Assembly (NCBI RefSeq): GCF_950005125.1
Contig: NC_080092.1
Coordinates: 74,706,251-74,770,250 of the forward strand
DNA length: 64,000 nucleotides
Direction: 5' to 3'
Source: Chionomys nivalis
Taxonomy: Eukaryota; Chordata; Mammalia; Rodentia; Cricetidae
Part shown: positions 45,151 to 54,985 of the stretch, one piece after another
How positions within the stretch are numbered: position 1 is the stretch's first letter
Layout of the letters: each line of letters starts with the position of its first letter
Made by a program: the position numbers and the translations under genes
The notes under the pieces: generated by a model
The model's database searches: none
Told to the model about the DNA's origin: nothing
The model's input: the letters and a program-made list of their open reading frames with translations, nothing else

Positions 45151-45679
45151 ATTTCAATCTTAATTACTAATATTGACTTTCAGATCATACAAACACATTA
45201 CAGAGTAAAATAAAAGGTATATATATATATGTATATGTATGTATACATATATGCATATATGCTTACAAAATGGCTATAAGGAGTTTAAGAGGCCATAGCA
45301 AATCTCTAGGACTTTCAAAGATCTTGAGAAGCCAAAACTGGCAGCTGGTAGGAATACAGGGAGAATCTCTACCTTGACAAGATAATGAGCCCAGGCAGAG
45401 GGGCAGAAAGGAATGCTGGTGTAGGTGAGAATCAGGCTTCTGCTTGGCCATAGATTTGAGTAGAGCTACAGAATTAAGTCTACTGCAGAGAGGAGGTGTG
45501 GGACCATGGAGGATCAGGTGCATCGGTTAAGACCTGTTCTAGATAGATGGGTGGATGCAGATTAAGACAGCCGAAAAGGAGGACTGGCAGAAGGAAGTGG
45601 CAAAGGCTGCTTCAATAGTGGGGGTTGAGCAGAACTGAAACCCCTGGGACAGTGAGGAGTTCTCTGGCCATCAATTTTT

Positions 45680-45900
45680 TAGTATGTTTTATATTTTTAT
45701 ATGTATGGGTATTTTGACTGTATGTATATCCATGCTCTATGTGCCATGCAGTGCCCAGGGAGGCCAGAAGAGGGCATCAGATCCCCTGGAACTGGTATTC
45801 TATACACTTGTGAGCCACCTTATGGGTGCTGAGAATTGAGCCTGGTTCCTCTGAAGAAGCGGCCAGTACTGTTAACCACTGAACCATCTGTCTAGACCCC
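45680..45900 (-). repeat. B2/B3 SINE, antisense
   Basis: tagtatgttttatattttta to ctgttaaccactgaaccatc; diverged. Confidence 0.7.
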
Positions 45901-45946
45901 TGGCAATCTTTGAACATACACTGGGTGGCTCAGATGACAGGACAGC

Positions 45947-46524
45947 TGGTGTAGGAGGTCCTTCGTTTTATGTGTTACTTTCTTCTTTTTAATATTTATT
46001 TATTTATTATGTGTACAATATTCTGTCTGTGTGTATGTCTGTCTGCAGCCCAGAAGAGGGCACCAGACCTCATTACAGATGGTTATGAGCCACCATGTGG
46101 TTGCTGGGAATTGAACTCAGGACCTTCGGAAGAGCAGGCAATGCTCTTAAGCACTGAGCCATCTCTCCAGCCCTTTATGTGTTACTTTCATTGGTTAAAT
46201 AAAGAAACTACCTTGGTCTTTTGATAGGGCAGAACTTAGGTAGGTGGAGTAGACAGAACTAAATGCTGGAAAGAAGGACAGAAAGATAGACGGCATGGAT
46301 CTCCTGCCTGAGACAGATGCTGGTTAGAATCTTACTGGTAAGCCACAGTCATGTGGTGATACACAGATTTAATAGAAATGGGTTAAATTAAGATGTAAGT
46401 CCTTGTCTTAGCCAGTGAGAAATTAGAGCTAATGGGCCAGGCAGTGTTTAAATGAATACAGTTTCTGTATGATTATTTTGGGTGTAAGCTAGCCAGGTGG
46501 CCGGGACAGAACAAAGGTGTAACA
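45947..46524 (+). mobile_element. Solo LTR family 2 with a B2 inside
   Basis: The LTR starts TGGTGTAGGAGGTCC and ends AAGGTGTAACA, with a B2 at 45983-46174. Without the B2 and its duplication it is about 370 bases. It is the plus-strand sister of 39925-40893. No clear target duplication was seen. Confidence 0.75.
45983..46174 (-). repeat. B2 SINE, antisense, 15-bp target duplication
   Basis: TTATGTGTTACTTTC occurs at 45968-45982 and 46175-46189. Confidence 0.94.
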
Positions 46525-46536
46525 TGTGGGCCTTCT

Positions 46537-46916
46537 TGTTGGGGTTTCTGTCCTGCCCAATTCCCACAGCCAGTAAGTCCCAAAGAAAATCACACAGAGG
46601 TCTACATAAGTTATAAACTAATTGGCCCATTAGCTCAGGCTTCGTATTAGCTCTTGTAACTTATATTAACCCATTATTCTTATCTATGTTAGCCACATGG
46701 CTCAGTACCTTTTTCAGCAAGGTAGTTCACATCCTGCTTCTTTGGTGTCTGGACAGGACTGGGGAGGAATGGGCTTCCTCCTTCCCAGAATTCTCCTGTT
46801 CTTATTGCCCCGCCTCTAATTCCTGTCTGGTTGCCCTGCCTATTCTTCCTGCCTGGCTCTGACCAATCAGCTTTTATTTAAAGCATAACTGACAGATACA
46901 GAATTGTCCCACACCA
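46537..46916 (-). mobile_element. Solo LTR family 1, antisense
   Basis: On the minus strand it runs from TGGTGTGGGACAATTC to AAACCCCAACA, 380 bases, and follows the order of the 27630 and 43239 copies. No target duplication is evident. It lies only 12 bases from the family 2 LTR. Confidence 0.8.
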
Positions 46917-47084
46917 AAAGGGACCCCTCTCCTGTAACAGATGACAGAAATGTCACCACCAGGGTTAGGTGTTTTCCTCTTTGTGGGTTCTAAGCAAGGG
47001 AGTTGTGCCACTTTCTTAATCTGGCATGTTTGGTAAATTCTTGGATCTGGTTTTCCTGATATGATTTATAAATGTTTTATGGTA

Positions 47085-47255
47085 TTTTGTGCCTGAGTTG
47101 CCTGCCTTTCTGTCTGTGCACCATGTGCATGCAATGCCCACAGAGGCCAGAAGAGGCTTCAGATTCCATAGAACTGGAGTTACAGATAATTGTGAGTCAT
47201 TTGTGGGTGCTGGGAATCAAACTTGGGTTCTCAGGAACAGCACAGTGCTCTAAAC
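47085..47255 (-). repeat. B2/B3 SINE, antisense, split by the provirus
   Basis: gtgcctgagttgcctgcctt to gcacagtgctctaaac; the rest (ttaaaccactgagacatctc) resumes at 52608-52627, after the provirus. Confidence 0.8.
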
Positions 47256-47630
47256 TGTAGGGCCCATGGGTCTACTCCGCTCTCAGGGTTCACCTTAAGG
47301 ACTAATTCCGGCCAGACATCTTGTTGCAATTTCCGGCTAAACATCCTGTTTGTTCCTGTGCTCCCTCTGCCCCACTGGTGGTTAGCTATAGGGCATTGTT
47401 TACTCCATTTTGGGCTTGGAAATTTCTCACCTGCCTGGGGGGAATTCCACACTGTGCAGCAGTTAGATATATAAGGGATTTCCTAAACTTGAATAAATGG
47501 CATCCGGCATTATATCTTTATGAATGACCCATGTCTCTTGTGTGTTCTTTTAATCTCCAGGCCCTTGTCCAACTCGCGAACAGTACAGTGGTGCATGAAC
47601 TGTACCATAGAGAGTAACGTGAGTGTTATA
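47256..47630 (+). repeat. 5' LTR of the class II provirus
   Basis: 375 bases, TGTAGGGCCC to GAGTGTTATA (end mutated from TACA, as in the 3' copy). It has TATATAA at 47468-47474 and AATAAA at 47492-47497. Confidence 0.9.
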
Positions 47631-47632
47631 GT

Positions 47633-47652
47633 TGGAGGCCCATCGGCAAGAT
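47633..47652 (+). other. Primer-binding site, possibly tRNA-Gln type
   Basis: TGGAGGCCCATCGGCAAGAT starts two bases after the LTR. Its first nine bases fit a tRNA-Gln-type primer site with one change, and the rest is diverged. The assignment is tentative; most rodent class II elements use Lys or Phe primers. Confidence 0.4.
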
Positions 47653-47733
47653 AGGGAAGTAGGGGACCCCTGACAGATAGCCCTCAGAAGGTTGGCCAGC
47701 AGGTAAGAAACTGATGATGAGGGTGAGTTGAAA

Positions 47734-48340
47734 ATGGGTGCAAGTAATTCTGTTCCAGTATTGATGGGCCAATTGGTATTTCTTTTAGAGAAGCAAGGCA
47801 CTGGTATTAAAATTGAGATAGCACAAGAGATTATTATTTTAGAGTTTAGTCCCTGGTTTCTACAAGCAGGGGGCTTTAATGTTCTTGATTGGGAGCAGGT
47901 AAAAAAAAGTACTAAAAGGAATATAGAAAAGGAAGAAGAGGGGCTGGAGAGATGGCTCAGCATTTAAGAGCATTGCCTGCTCTTCCAAAGGTCCTGAGTT
48001 CAATTCCCAGCAACCACATGGTGGCTCACAACCATCTGTAATAAGGTTTGGTGCCCTCTTCTGGCCTGCAGACATACACACAGACAGAATATTGTATACA
48101 TAATAAATAAAAAGTTTTTTTAAAAATTTTATTTATTTATTTATTTACTTACTTATTTTTTGGTTTTTCGAGACAGGGTTTCTCTATGGCTTTGGAGCCT
48201 GTCCTGGAACTAGCTCTTGTAGACCAGGCTGGTTTCGAACTCACAGAGATCTGCCTGCCTCTGCCTCCCGAGTGCTGGGATTAAAGGCGTGCGCCACCAT
48301 CGCCTGGCATAAATAAATTTTTAAAAGAAAAGGAAGAAGA
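47734..48340 (+). pseudogene. gag matrix remnant with SINE insertions
   Basis: An ATG at 47734 starts an MGxSxS-type N-terminus (myristoylation-like) and a matrix-like segment with a PWF motif. It is cut after about 65 codons by a B2 with a nested B1 (47939-48325). Reading resumes at 48340 with basic, Glu/Lys-rich sequence. Confidence 0.7.
47939..48325 (+). repeat. B2 SINE with antisense B1 in its tail, inserted in gag
   Basis: AGAAAAGGAAGAAG occurs at 47925-47938 and 48326-48339. B2: aggggctggagagatggctc (47939-48118). The antisense B1 (about 48158-48308) lies in the A-rich B2 tail. Confidence 0.92.
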
Positions 48341-49100
48341 AACTTTAGAAAGGGAGATAGTACTGCTAAAAAAGAAATTAGAGAAAGAAGCAAGGCAGCT
48401 TTGTAGCGTGTCTTTCAGAAGGAGATTGTCTGTAGTGGAGAGGTGAAATTCAGGAGCATTGTGCTGGTGCTGTGGGATTCCCCCACCATAACCTTGGCAT
48501 GTTGACTGGCGCTGGAAAGTACATGGGCTTAGCAGCACAGATTACATGTGACCCTGCTGTTTATCCTCAGCTGCAGAAAAGCCAGCAAAGCTTTACCCAA
48601 CAAAGGAGCAGGGGGATAGCTTTCTGAGGTCCTTCAAGGACCCTCAGAACCTTATCCTGAGTTTGTTGACCGCCTGTTACAACTGGGGAGCTGCATTTTT
48701 GGGGTTGTGAACACAGCTATGCCTGTCATAAAGCAATTGGCCTATGAAAATGCTAACAAATACTGTCATGAGGCTATAGCCTCCATAGAAATGGGAGTTG
48801 AAATGACTATATCCGGTTATGCAGCAACATTGATGGCACTCTTTTTTTTTTTTTTTTTTTTTTGAGACAGGGTTTCTCTGTGGTTTTGGAGCCTGTCCTG
48901 GACATTGATGGCACTCTTGTGGTAGGACAGGTAATTGTTTCTGCTCCTAGGGGGAGTCTAGGTGGAGCTAGATCAAGGACTTGTATTCAAGGCTGGCAAC
49001 CAGGACCTTTCAAAAGGAATTACCCTTTTGGTAAAGGGGCGGGTTGTCAGCCCAGGGGAAATTTGCTTTCAGAGTACTTGGAGGCCTCAATTGGGTCTGG
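48340..49100 (+). pseudogene. gag capsid remnant
   Basis: A QG..E.Y..FV.RL pattern at 48635-48676 is the major homology region of retroviral capsid. The capsid continues to about 48845 and is interrupted by a truncated B1 (48844-48901). Sequence after it to about 49100 is open in one frame but not assigned; a large deletion removes protease and most of RT. Confidence 0.7.
48844..48901 (-). repeat. 5'-truncated B1, antisense, 17-bp target duplication
   Basis: ACATTGATGGCACTCTT occurs at 48827-48843 and 48902-48918. Only about 38 bases of B1 plus a T-run are present. Confidence 0.93.
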
Positions 49101-49104
49101 TCCA

Positions 49105-49970
49105 GTTTAAAAATTCCTACTGGAGGCTTAATTTTTTTCCCTCCCAGCATAGTCCTACTGGAATTTTTTGGCAGCAAGGACCCATTCTATGGGTACATAA
49201 ACATGTGTCACCTGCAAAAACTGTTATCTTGTATCCATCTGCTGTGCTGCGCGTTTTACAGAAAGGGTATAAATTTAGTTTGCAAACCTTTGGAATGTTA
49301 CCTGACAAGGTTATTACACCATACACCCAGGCAGAAATGACATAGCTGTAAAATTTTGCAGAAGATTGGGCCTTGTTTTTATGCACAAATCCCTGTAGGT
49401 TTGATAATCATTATCCTTCTGATAAGTTGGTCACCTTTCCCAAAAATCATCCGATGTGCTTCCCTAAAGTTATTTCTTTGCAGCCTCTGGCAGGGCCTTG
49501 GAATGTGTTTACTGATGGGTCTTCCACCGGGAGAGCTGTGGTGGCCTCCCCTCCTGATTTTGATATTCAGCAAGTTGATGCTAAATCTGCTCAGGTGGCT
49601 GAATTGATCACTGTACAAATGGCCCTAAAGAAATATGTTGATATTCCATGTAACCTTTTTACTGACAGTCAATATGTAAGCAAAATTCTTGCACCTTTGG
49701 AAACTGCAGCTTATATTCCCTCTGTATCTTGAGTCCAGATGCAGTTATTGGCTATTCAAACATTGCTTTGGGCCCAATCTGTTCCCATTTATGTAGGGCA
49801 TTTGCAGGCTCATACTGACCTTCCTCGTCCCTTGAGCGAGGAGAATGCATTGGCTGATCAGCTTACTCACCAAATTTGTGCAGTTAGTCAAGAATCTTAT
49901 GAAGCTGCAGAAAAATCTCATTATCGTTTTAATCTCAATGCTAGGTCTTTAGGATTTCATTTTAAGATAT
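49105..49970 (+). pseudogene. pol remnant: RT connection and RNase H
   Basis: The RT connection segment (SPTGIFWQQGP, 49147-49180) leads to RNase H. VFTDGS near 49505, an internal AEL, LFTDSQY near 49655 and AHTDLPRPL near 49812 give the RNase H acidic and final His motifs in order. In-frame stops occur near 49340 and 49730. Confidence 0.85.
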
Positions 49971-49974
49971 CTTG

Positions 49975-50690
49975 AGAGCACAGGCCACTGATATTGTTAA
50001 AAAATGTTCTCTGGATACAGAACTTTTAGCTGTTCCCCATTTGGGAGTTAATCCTTGTGGGCCTGCTCCTAATCACTTATGGCAAATGGATATTATCCAT
50101 ATTCCTTCTTTTGGGCATATGCAATATGTTTACATAACCATGGATACATATTTTTGCCTCAGTCCATACAGGAGAAAAATTACGGTATGTTAAACGTCAC
50201 TGTCTCCAGGGAGTTCCAAAAACTGTAAAAACTAACAACGGGCTAGCCTACACCAGTATTGGTTTTGCTAAATTTTGCTCTGAGTTCTCTATTTTTCATG
50301 AAATAGGAATACCTTATAATCCTCACGGACAAGCTATAGTGGAGCAAGAACATCATACGCTCAAAGCCTATTTGCATAAGACAAAAATGGGGGAAAATGG
50401 TTCCACACCCAGAGACCACTCATCTTTTATTTTATACATTTTAAATTTTTTGACTGTTGATGCTCAATCTCGTACCGCTGCCGACTGGCATTGGCAGCCA
50501 GTTTCTTCCCGGATATCTCATGTCAAATGGAAGAATCTAGCAGGTGGCACTTGGTGTGGTTCAGATCCTGTACTGGTGTGGAAAAGAGGGGCTGTTTGTA
50601 ATTTCCCACAGGATGCTGACAGTCCAGTATGGCTACCGGAGCACCTGATGCGTGCTGTGGATTTTCCTGTCCAGGAGCCTGAGGACAGGA
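49975..50690 (+). pseudogene. pol remnant: integrase
   Basis: The core begins with NHLWQMDIIHIPSFG (first catalytic Asp kept). At 50234-50236 the KTxNG motif has Asn in place of the second catalytic Asp. The final Glu is kept in PYNPHGQAIVEQE. The C-terminal domain reads VKWKNLAGG to FPQDAD. A stop and a frameshift fall near 50190. Confidence 0.87.
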
Positions 50691-51003
50691 CAGGGCCAAG
50701 AGATCAAATGGACACTGTAAAGAATCCTCTGTCTCTGATGCTGGAGGGATTGGATAGCCTTGTGTGGACCTATTTCTTATCTACCAATTTTAGCACAGGT
50801 AAACCCACTGTGCCTTTGGATACCACTCAAAATATTATCACAGGAGCAGAATTCTCCCAGCTCCAGTCAGTTGCTGCTGACCTGGTCCTTTGGAGAAGAG
50901 GTTTTGCTTTTGTTTCCATAGAAAAGGAGAAGCTATGGATTCATTCTGAGTTAAGAAAAACCACAAAGAAACCCTGTCTCGAAAAACCAAAAACAAAAAA
51001 AAA
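50691..51003 (+). pseudogene. pol/env junction remnant
   Basis: The integrase frame stays open into sequence with no motif I can name, then ends in a short B1 tail (aaagaaaccctgtctcgaaa, about 50955-51003). Surface envelope sequence is largely absent. Confidence 0.5.
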
Positions 51004-51299
51004 GTTAATAAGAAGCCTAAGCTAATGGGCCAATTAGTTTATAACTAATGTAGACCTCTGTGTGATTTTTGTTTTGTTTTGTTCTTTTTGTTTTTTGAGA
51101 CAAGGTTTCTCTGTAGCTTTGGTGCCTGTCCTGGAACTAGCTCTTGTAGACCAGGCTGGCCTCAAACTCTCAGAGATCCGCCTGCCTCTGCCTCCCAAGT
51201 GCTGGGATTAAAGGCGTGCGCCACCACCACCCGGCCACTGTGTGATTTCTTTGGGACTTAACAATTGTGGGAACCGGGCAGGACAGAAAACCTCAGACA
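51004..51299 (+). repeat. 3' fragment of LTR family 1 inside the provirus, with a B1
   Basis: gttaataagaagcctaagct to accgggcaggacagaaaacc matches the 3' third of the LTRs at 27630 and 43239. A B1 (51069-51237, antisense) with the duplication CTGTGTGATTT at 51058-51068 and 51238-51248 interrupts it. Confidence 0.8.
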
Positions 51300-52044
51300 A
51301 CAATATTTATCTTCTCATGGCTGGCTCCTACACAACCAGCGAGAAGAGATTTTGGCATTACAGCAGTCATATTAGCAGCCATTGCTGTGGCTGCCACAGC
51401 GACTATGACTGCTGGAGTTGCCATTAGTCAGTCAGTTGCTTCTGCTAGCACAATGGATACCTTATCAGGGCAGGTTTCAAATGCCTTGACCACTCAAAAT
51501 AAATATTGCAGTTAAATTTGCAATTGGTTTTGGTTCAAGATGACTGCGAGGTTACAACTTAACAGATACAGTAAAAATGCTTAAGGCTACTATTCACGGA
51601 CCCTGGAGTACACAATTTACAAATTGGCTCATAAGATTATTCTAGTTAGCAATTCCAGGGTTCTTCCCACCAGCACCTTACTTAAAGGGTTCCAATTTAC
51701 GGGCAGACTCATTAAGGACTGAGTAGGCACAGTTTCCTTAGGAGTGCTTATATGTGCTGGAGCATCATCTTTAGGTTTTCATGGTGCCAGAGCCAAAGGC
51801 AAGCTCAGGTCAAAGTCACTACTTGGCGAGTCCTCTTAGCTATTGCCCCAGAGAATCTTCCAACGCAAATCTGGTTGAATGTTGGCTGACTAGTGAGCCA
51901 ATGACAGGAAAGGTTTTGGGTGGATTGTTCTAACCTAAAACAGGAAATGTGTTTTGACCTGGATGCTTTCCCATGATGGGTAAGGGGTGTTGCCTGACAT
52001 CCAATGCCACCTAGGACAGGCATAGTCATGTATTTTATATAAAA
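51300..52044 (+). pseudogene. env transmembrane subunit remnant
   Basis: An Ala/Ile/Thr-rich fusion-peptide-like segment (FGITAVILAAIAVAATAT, near 51350-51405) is followed by a heptad-like region ISQSVASASTM. The frame then decays through stops; no complete membrane anchor could be read. Confidence 0.6.
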
Positions 52045-52052
52045 GGGGTACC

Positions 52053-52607
52053 TGTAGGGCCCACGGGTCTACCCCTGCTCCCAGGGTTCATCTTTTTTTT
52101 TTTTTTTTTTTTGGTTTTTCGAGATAGGGTTTCTCTGTGGCTTTGGAGCCTGTCCTGGAACTAGCTCTTGTAGACCAGGCTGGTCTCGAACTCACAGAAA
52201 TTCACCTGCCTCTGCCTCCCAAGTGCTGGGATTAAAGGCGTGCGCCACCACTGCCCGGCCCCAGGGTTCATCTTGAGTACAGTTTCTGGCCAGACATTTT
52301 GTTGCATTTTCCGGCTAAACATCCTGTTTGTTCCTGTGTTCCCTCTGCCCTGCCTGGTGGTTAGCTGTAGGGCATTGTTTACTCCATCTTGGGTGTGGTA
52401 ATTTCCCACTTGCCTGGGAGGAGTTCCATTGTGCAGCAGTTAGGTATATAAGGGATTTCCTAAGCTTGAATAAACGACATTTGGCATTATCTCCTCATGA
52501 ATGACCCAGGTCTCTTGTGTGTTCTTTTAATCTCCAGGCCCTGCCTGGCTCACGAACAGTACCAGTGGTGCACGAACTGTACCATAGAGAGTAACACAGG
52601 TGTTACA
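52053..52607 (+). repeat. 3' LTR of the class II provirus, with a B1
   Basis: TGTAGGGCCC to GGTGTTACA. A B1 (52095-52259, antisense) with CCCAGGGTTCATCTT at 52080-52094 and 52260-52274 accounts for the extra length. AAAAGGGG (52041-52048) is the polypurine tract. Confidence 0.92.
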
Positions 52608-52847
52608 TTAAACCACTGAGACATCTCTTGATAAGATTTCAACATGTTTTTATGTTCCTACAATCTCAAATTACCCCTGATAAGTTTATAGGGTAGCAGT
52701 CTTTCTATTCATAGGCTTGTCGTTTATCCATCTATGCATTGTGATGTGTCTATTCAGGGGGCAAAGTGGACATTTTCAAAATGGAGTCAGACGCTGCTGC
52801 AAAATAAAGATTCTCAGGGCAAGACACAGCCTGAAAAAGGACTGCTT

Positions 52848-53010
52848 TACAGTCAGGCAGTGGTGGCACACGCCTTTAATCCTAGCACTCAGGAGGCAGA
52901 GGCAGCAGATCTCTGTGATTTCAAGACCAGTCTGGTCTACAAAGCAAGTTCCAGGCCAGCCAGGACTGTTACACAGAGAAACCCTGTCTCGAAAAACAAA
53001 AGAAAAGAAA
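52848..53010 (+). repeat. B1 SINE
   Basis: acagtcaggcagtggtggca to accctgtctcgaaaaacaaa, with an AAAAG-type tail. Confidence 0.85.
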
Positions 53011-53094
53011 AGGTACTGCTTTAGACTATGCGGAGTAATTCAGAGCAGTGCAAAGCCTTGCCTCAAAGCTTGGGCTGATGTTTGACAAGGTTGC

Positions 53095-53598
53095 TGTTAT
53101 GCCCAAATTCGTGAAGTCCCCCAAAAGCAAACAAGGAGACCGAATCCTATATGTAAAAGCAAAGAGCCTTTATTTTATACAAGTTTTCAAACTCGGTTTC
53201 TCTGCATGTTCAACGTATTGGAATAAACAGAGAGCCCCGAGCTCAGTTAGAATTGGGTTTTTATAGTAGTAAATGTGGGGGTGAGGGGTTTCTGAGGCTT
53301 AGGACCCCTGATTGGCAAACATTTGTCTAGGAGTGTCCTGGTGAGTGTGTGCCAGCAGGTGATCCTATCTACAGCGGTTGGAATGTTAAGCATTTCTATT
53401 CTTGGGTGGTGGTGGAGTAGTCTCAGCTTGTGGTTTTTCCTGCAGTTAGGTATTGCTTCAGGGTAAACTACTGAGACTCAGGCCTTTATTAAATTTATCG
53501 ATGGCTGAGTCCTACTCTGACAGGTGATAATGGTTGGAAGTAAAGACCTTCCTTTGGGTGATCTGTTCATATTTAGCTTATCATGGCTGGCTTTATCA
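53095..53598 (-). mobile_element. LTR of a minus-strand ERV, adjoining a polypurine tract
   Basis: On the minus strand it runs from TGATAAAGCCAGCC to GGCATAACA, 504 bases. It has CCAATCAGGGG, a TATAAAAACC box and AATAAAGG in U3-R order. Just 5' of it on the minus strand lies GAAGGGGGAAA (53599-53609), a good polypurine tract, so this is a 3' LTR. It is the same family as 39640-41133. Confidence 0.82.
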
Positions 53599-54985
53599 TT
53601 TCCCCCTTCACAAGCACTGATGACAGGACCCAATCTTGAGTCCTACTTACGCCTGGTTTTAAGGAGGTATGGGACTACTTAAATTAATAAAACCATTAAT
53701 TGACAACTCTGGACCTATTTTTTTTTTTTTTTTTTTTTTTTTTTGTATATCAACAGGCACTATAGGTAATTATCTTGTCCCCTGTGCCAGGGAGTTCCCT
53801 GATGTCTCAGCCTTTCAACCGTGTTCTTTTTCGCAACTGCTTCAAGCTGACATTGGGGCGTTGTTATCCGGGCCTAAACAGGTTGCCAAAGGTAGCAAGG
53901 AAATTTAGGCAATGGGGCACTCATCAGACTTCTTTGAAGAGACAGGGAGCATTCATATCAGCTGGACTGGTCCACATCAGCTTTCAGGAAGTTTGGGGCT
54001 CGCCACCATTCAGAGCAGGTTGTCTTCAGCAACTGATGCTTAGATAGTATCTGCCAGCCAAGTGGAAGCCTATTGAGATAAGTTTAAACTAGGAACAGAA
54101 GTTAAAATGTAGAAAAAGAGAAGATACTGATGTTTGTAAATAGGAGGTATAGACTCATACCTTTAAATCCAAGCTAATAAGCTGGCTATAGCTTTGTGGA
54201 AGAATCTGGATACCTTTCTTTATTAAACTGACATTATAACTGCCCTAGCCATTAATACTATCAGAGATCTCAGAAGGATAAATAAAGTATATCTGAGTAC
54301 AGGCTAAATAGTTTTTAAATCTATTAAAAATGACAGGGACCAGAGTCCATATACAGTTAGTCATACCCAGGTCTCCATAACATTGGAGGCAGAAATATCC
54401 AGAACAGCAGTCTTACTATTTAAGCCAGGCCCATAAAGTGAACCTTTTCTTTTTCTATGGAAGAGGGACATGGAAAAGACTGACCTTATTTTGCCTAGGC
54501 AAAAGTGGTGCAATCAATTTTCCAAGGCCCTACTGTTTGTCCACAGTCTTGACCGAGTCCTGGCAGCAGGTGTTGCACTGGGGCATCTCGCCCAGTGGTC
54601 AGCGTCATCATAATCCAGGTGGAGACCTCATGGTGTCTCATAATCTTCTCTGGAGACTTTGGGTTACTGCTAGGATCTTGGCGTCTCTAATATAATAAAC
54701 TTTTTAATCATTATTTTAAATGCCATATTCTGCAGGTCTCTGAAGTATGAGGGCTGCCTAGGTATGTTTGATTAAAAAAACTCTGTTTCTCATTATTTAA
54801 GTTTGACTTTGAAAACATATACAGGGAACTAAATAAAGCTTATTTTTGAAACTAATTATATCAGTACTTTAAAGATGACTGACTAATTTGTATTTCCTAA
54901 CAGTCTATAATAACTTAGCAGCTTTTACAAGACTATAACTCCACTCTGTAATGATTTTGAATTAAAGCTAATAAAGAAACTGAAT
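53599..54985 (-). mobile_element. Degenerate ERV internal sequence, minus strand
   Basis: Sequence 5' of the 3' LTR on the minus strand, with a T-run (53719-53744). No retroviral motif survives in any frame that I could read. The boundary with the AT-rich dispersed repeat near 54690 is unclear. Confidence 0.45.

Larger units (their letters stand above)
47256..52607 (+). mobile_element. Class II (beta/IAP-like) endogenous provirus, defective
   Basis: The order is 5' LTR (47256-47630), primer-binding site, gag remnants, RT connection, RNase H, integrase, envelope remnant, polypurine tract AAAAGGGG and 3' LTR (52053-52607). The flanks CTAAAC/TTAAAC look like a 6-bp duplication with one change. 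All frames are broken by stops, shifts, SINE insertions and deletions; the RT palm with its YxDD site and protease are not found. The two LTRs are about 88% identical by eye ignoring the B1, so this is an old insertion. It cannot make functional proteins as it stands. Confidence 0.88.

Noticed and set aside
49044..49345. Separate dUTPase or protease domain between capsid and RT connection
   Set aside because: I looked for DTG/DSG protease and dUTPase motifs and saw none; the open frame there is unassigned.
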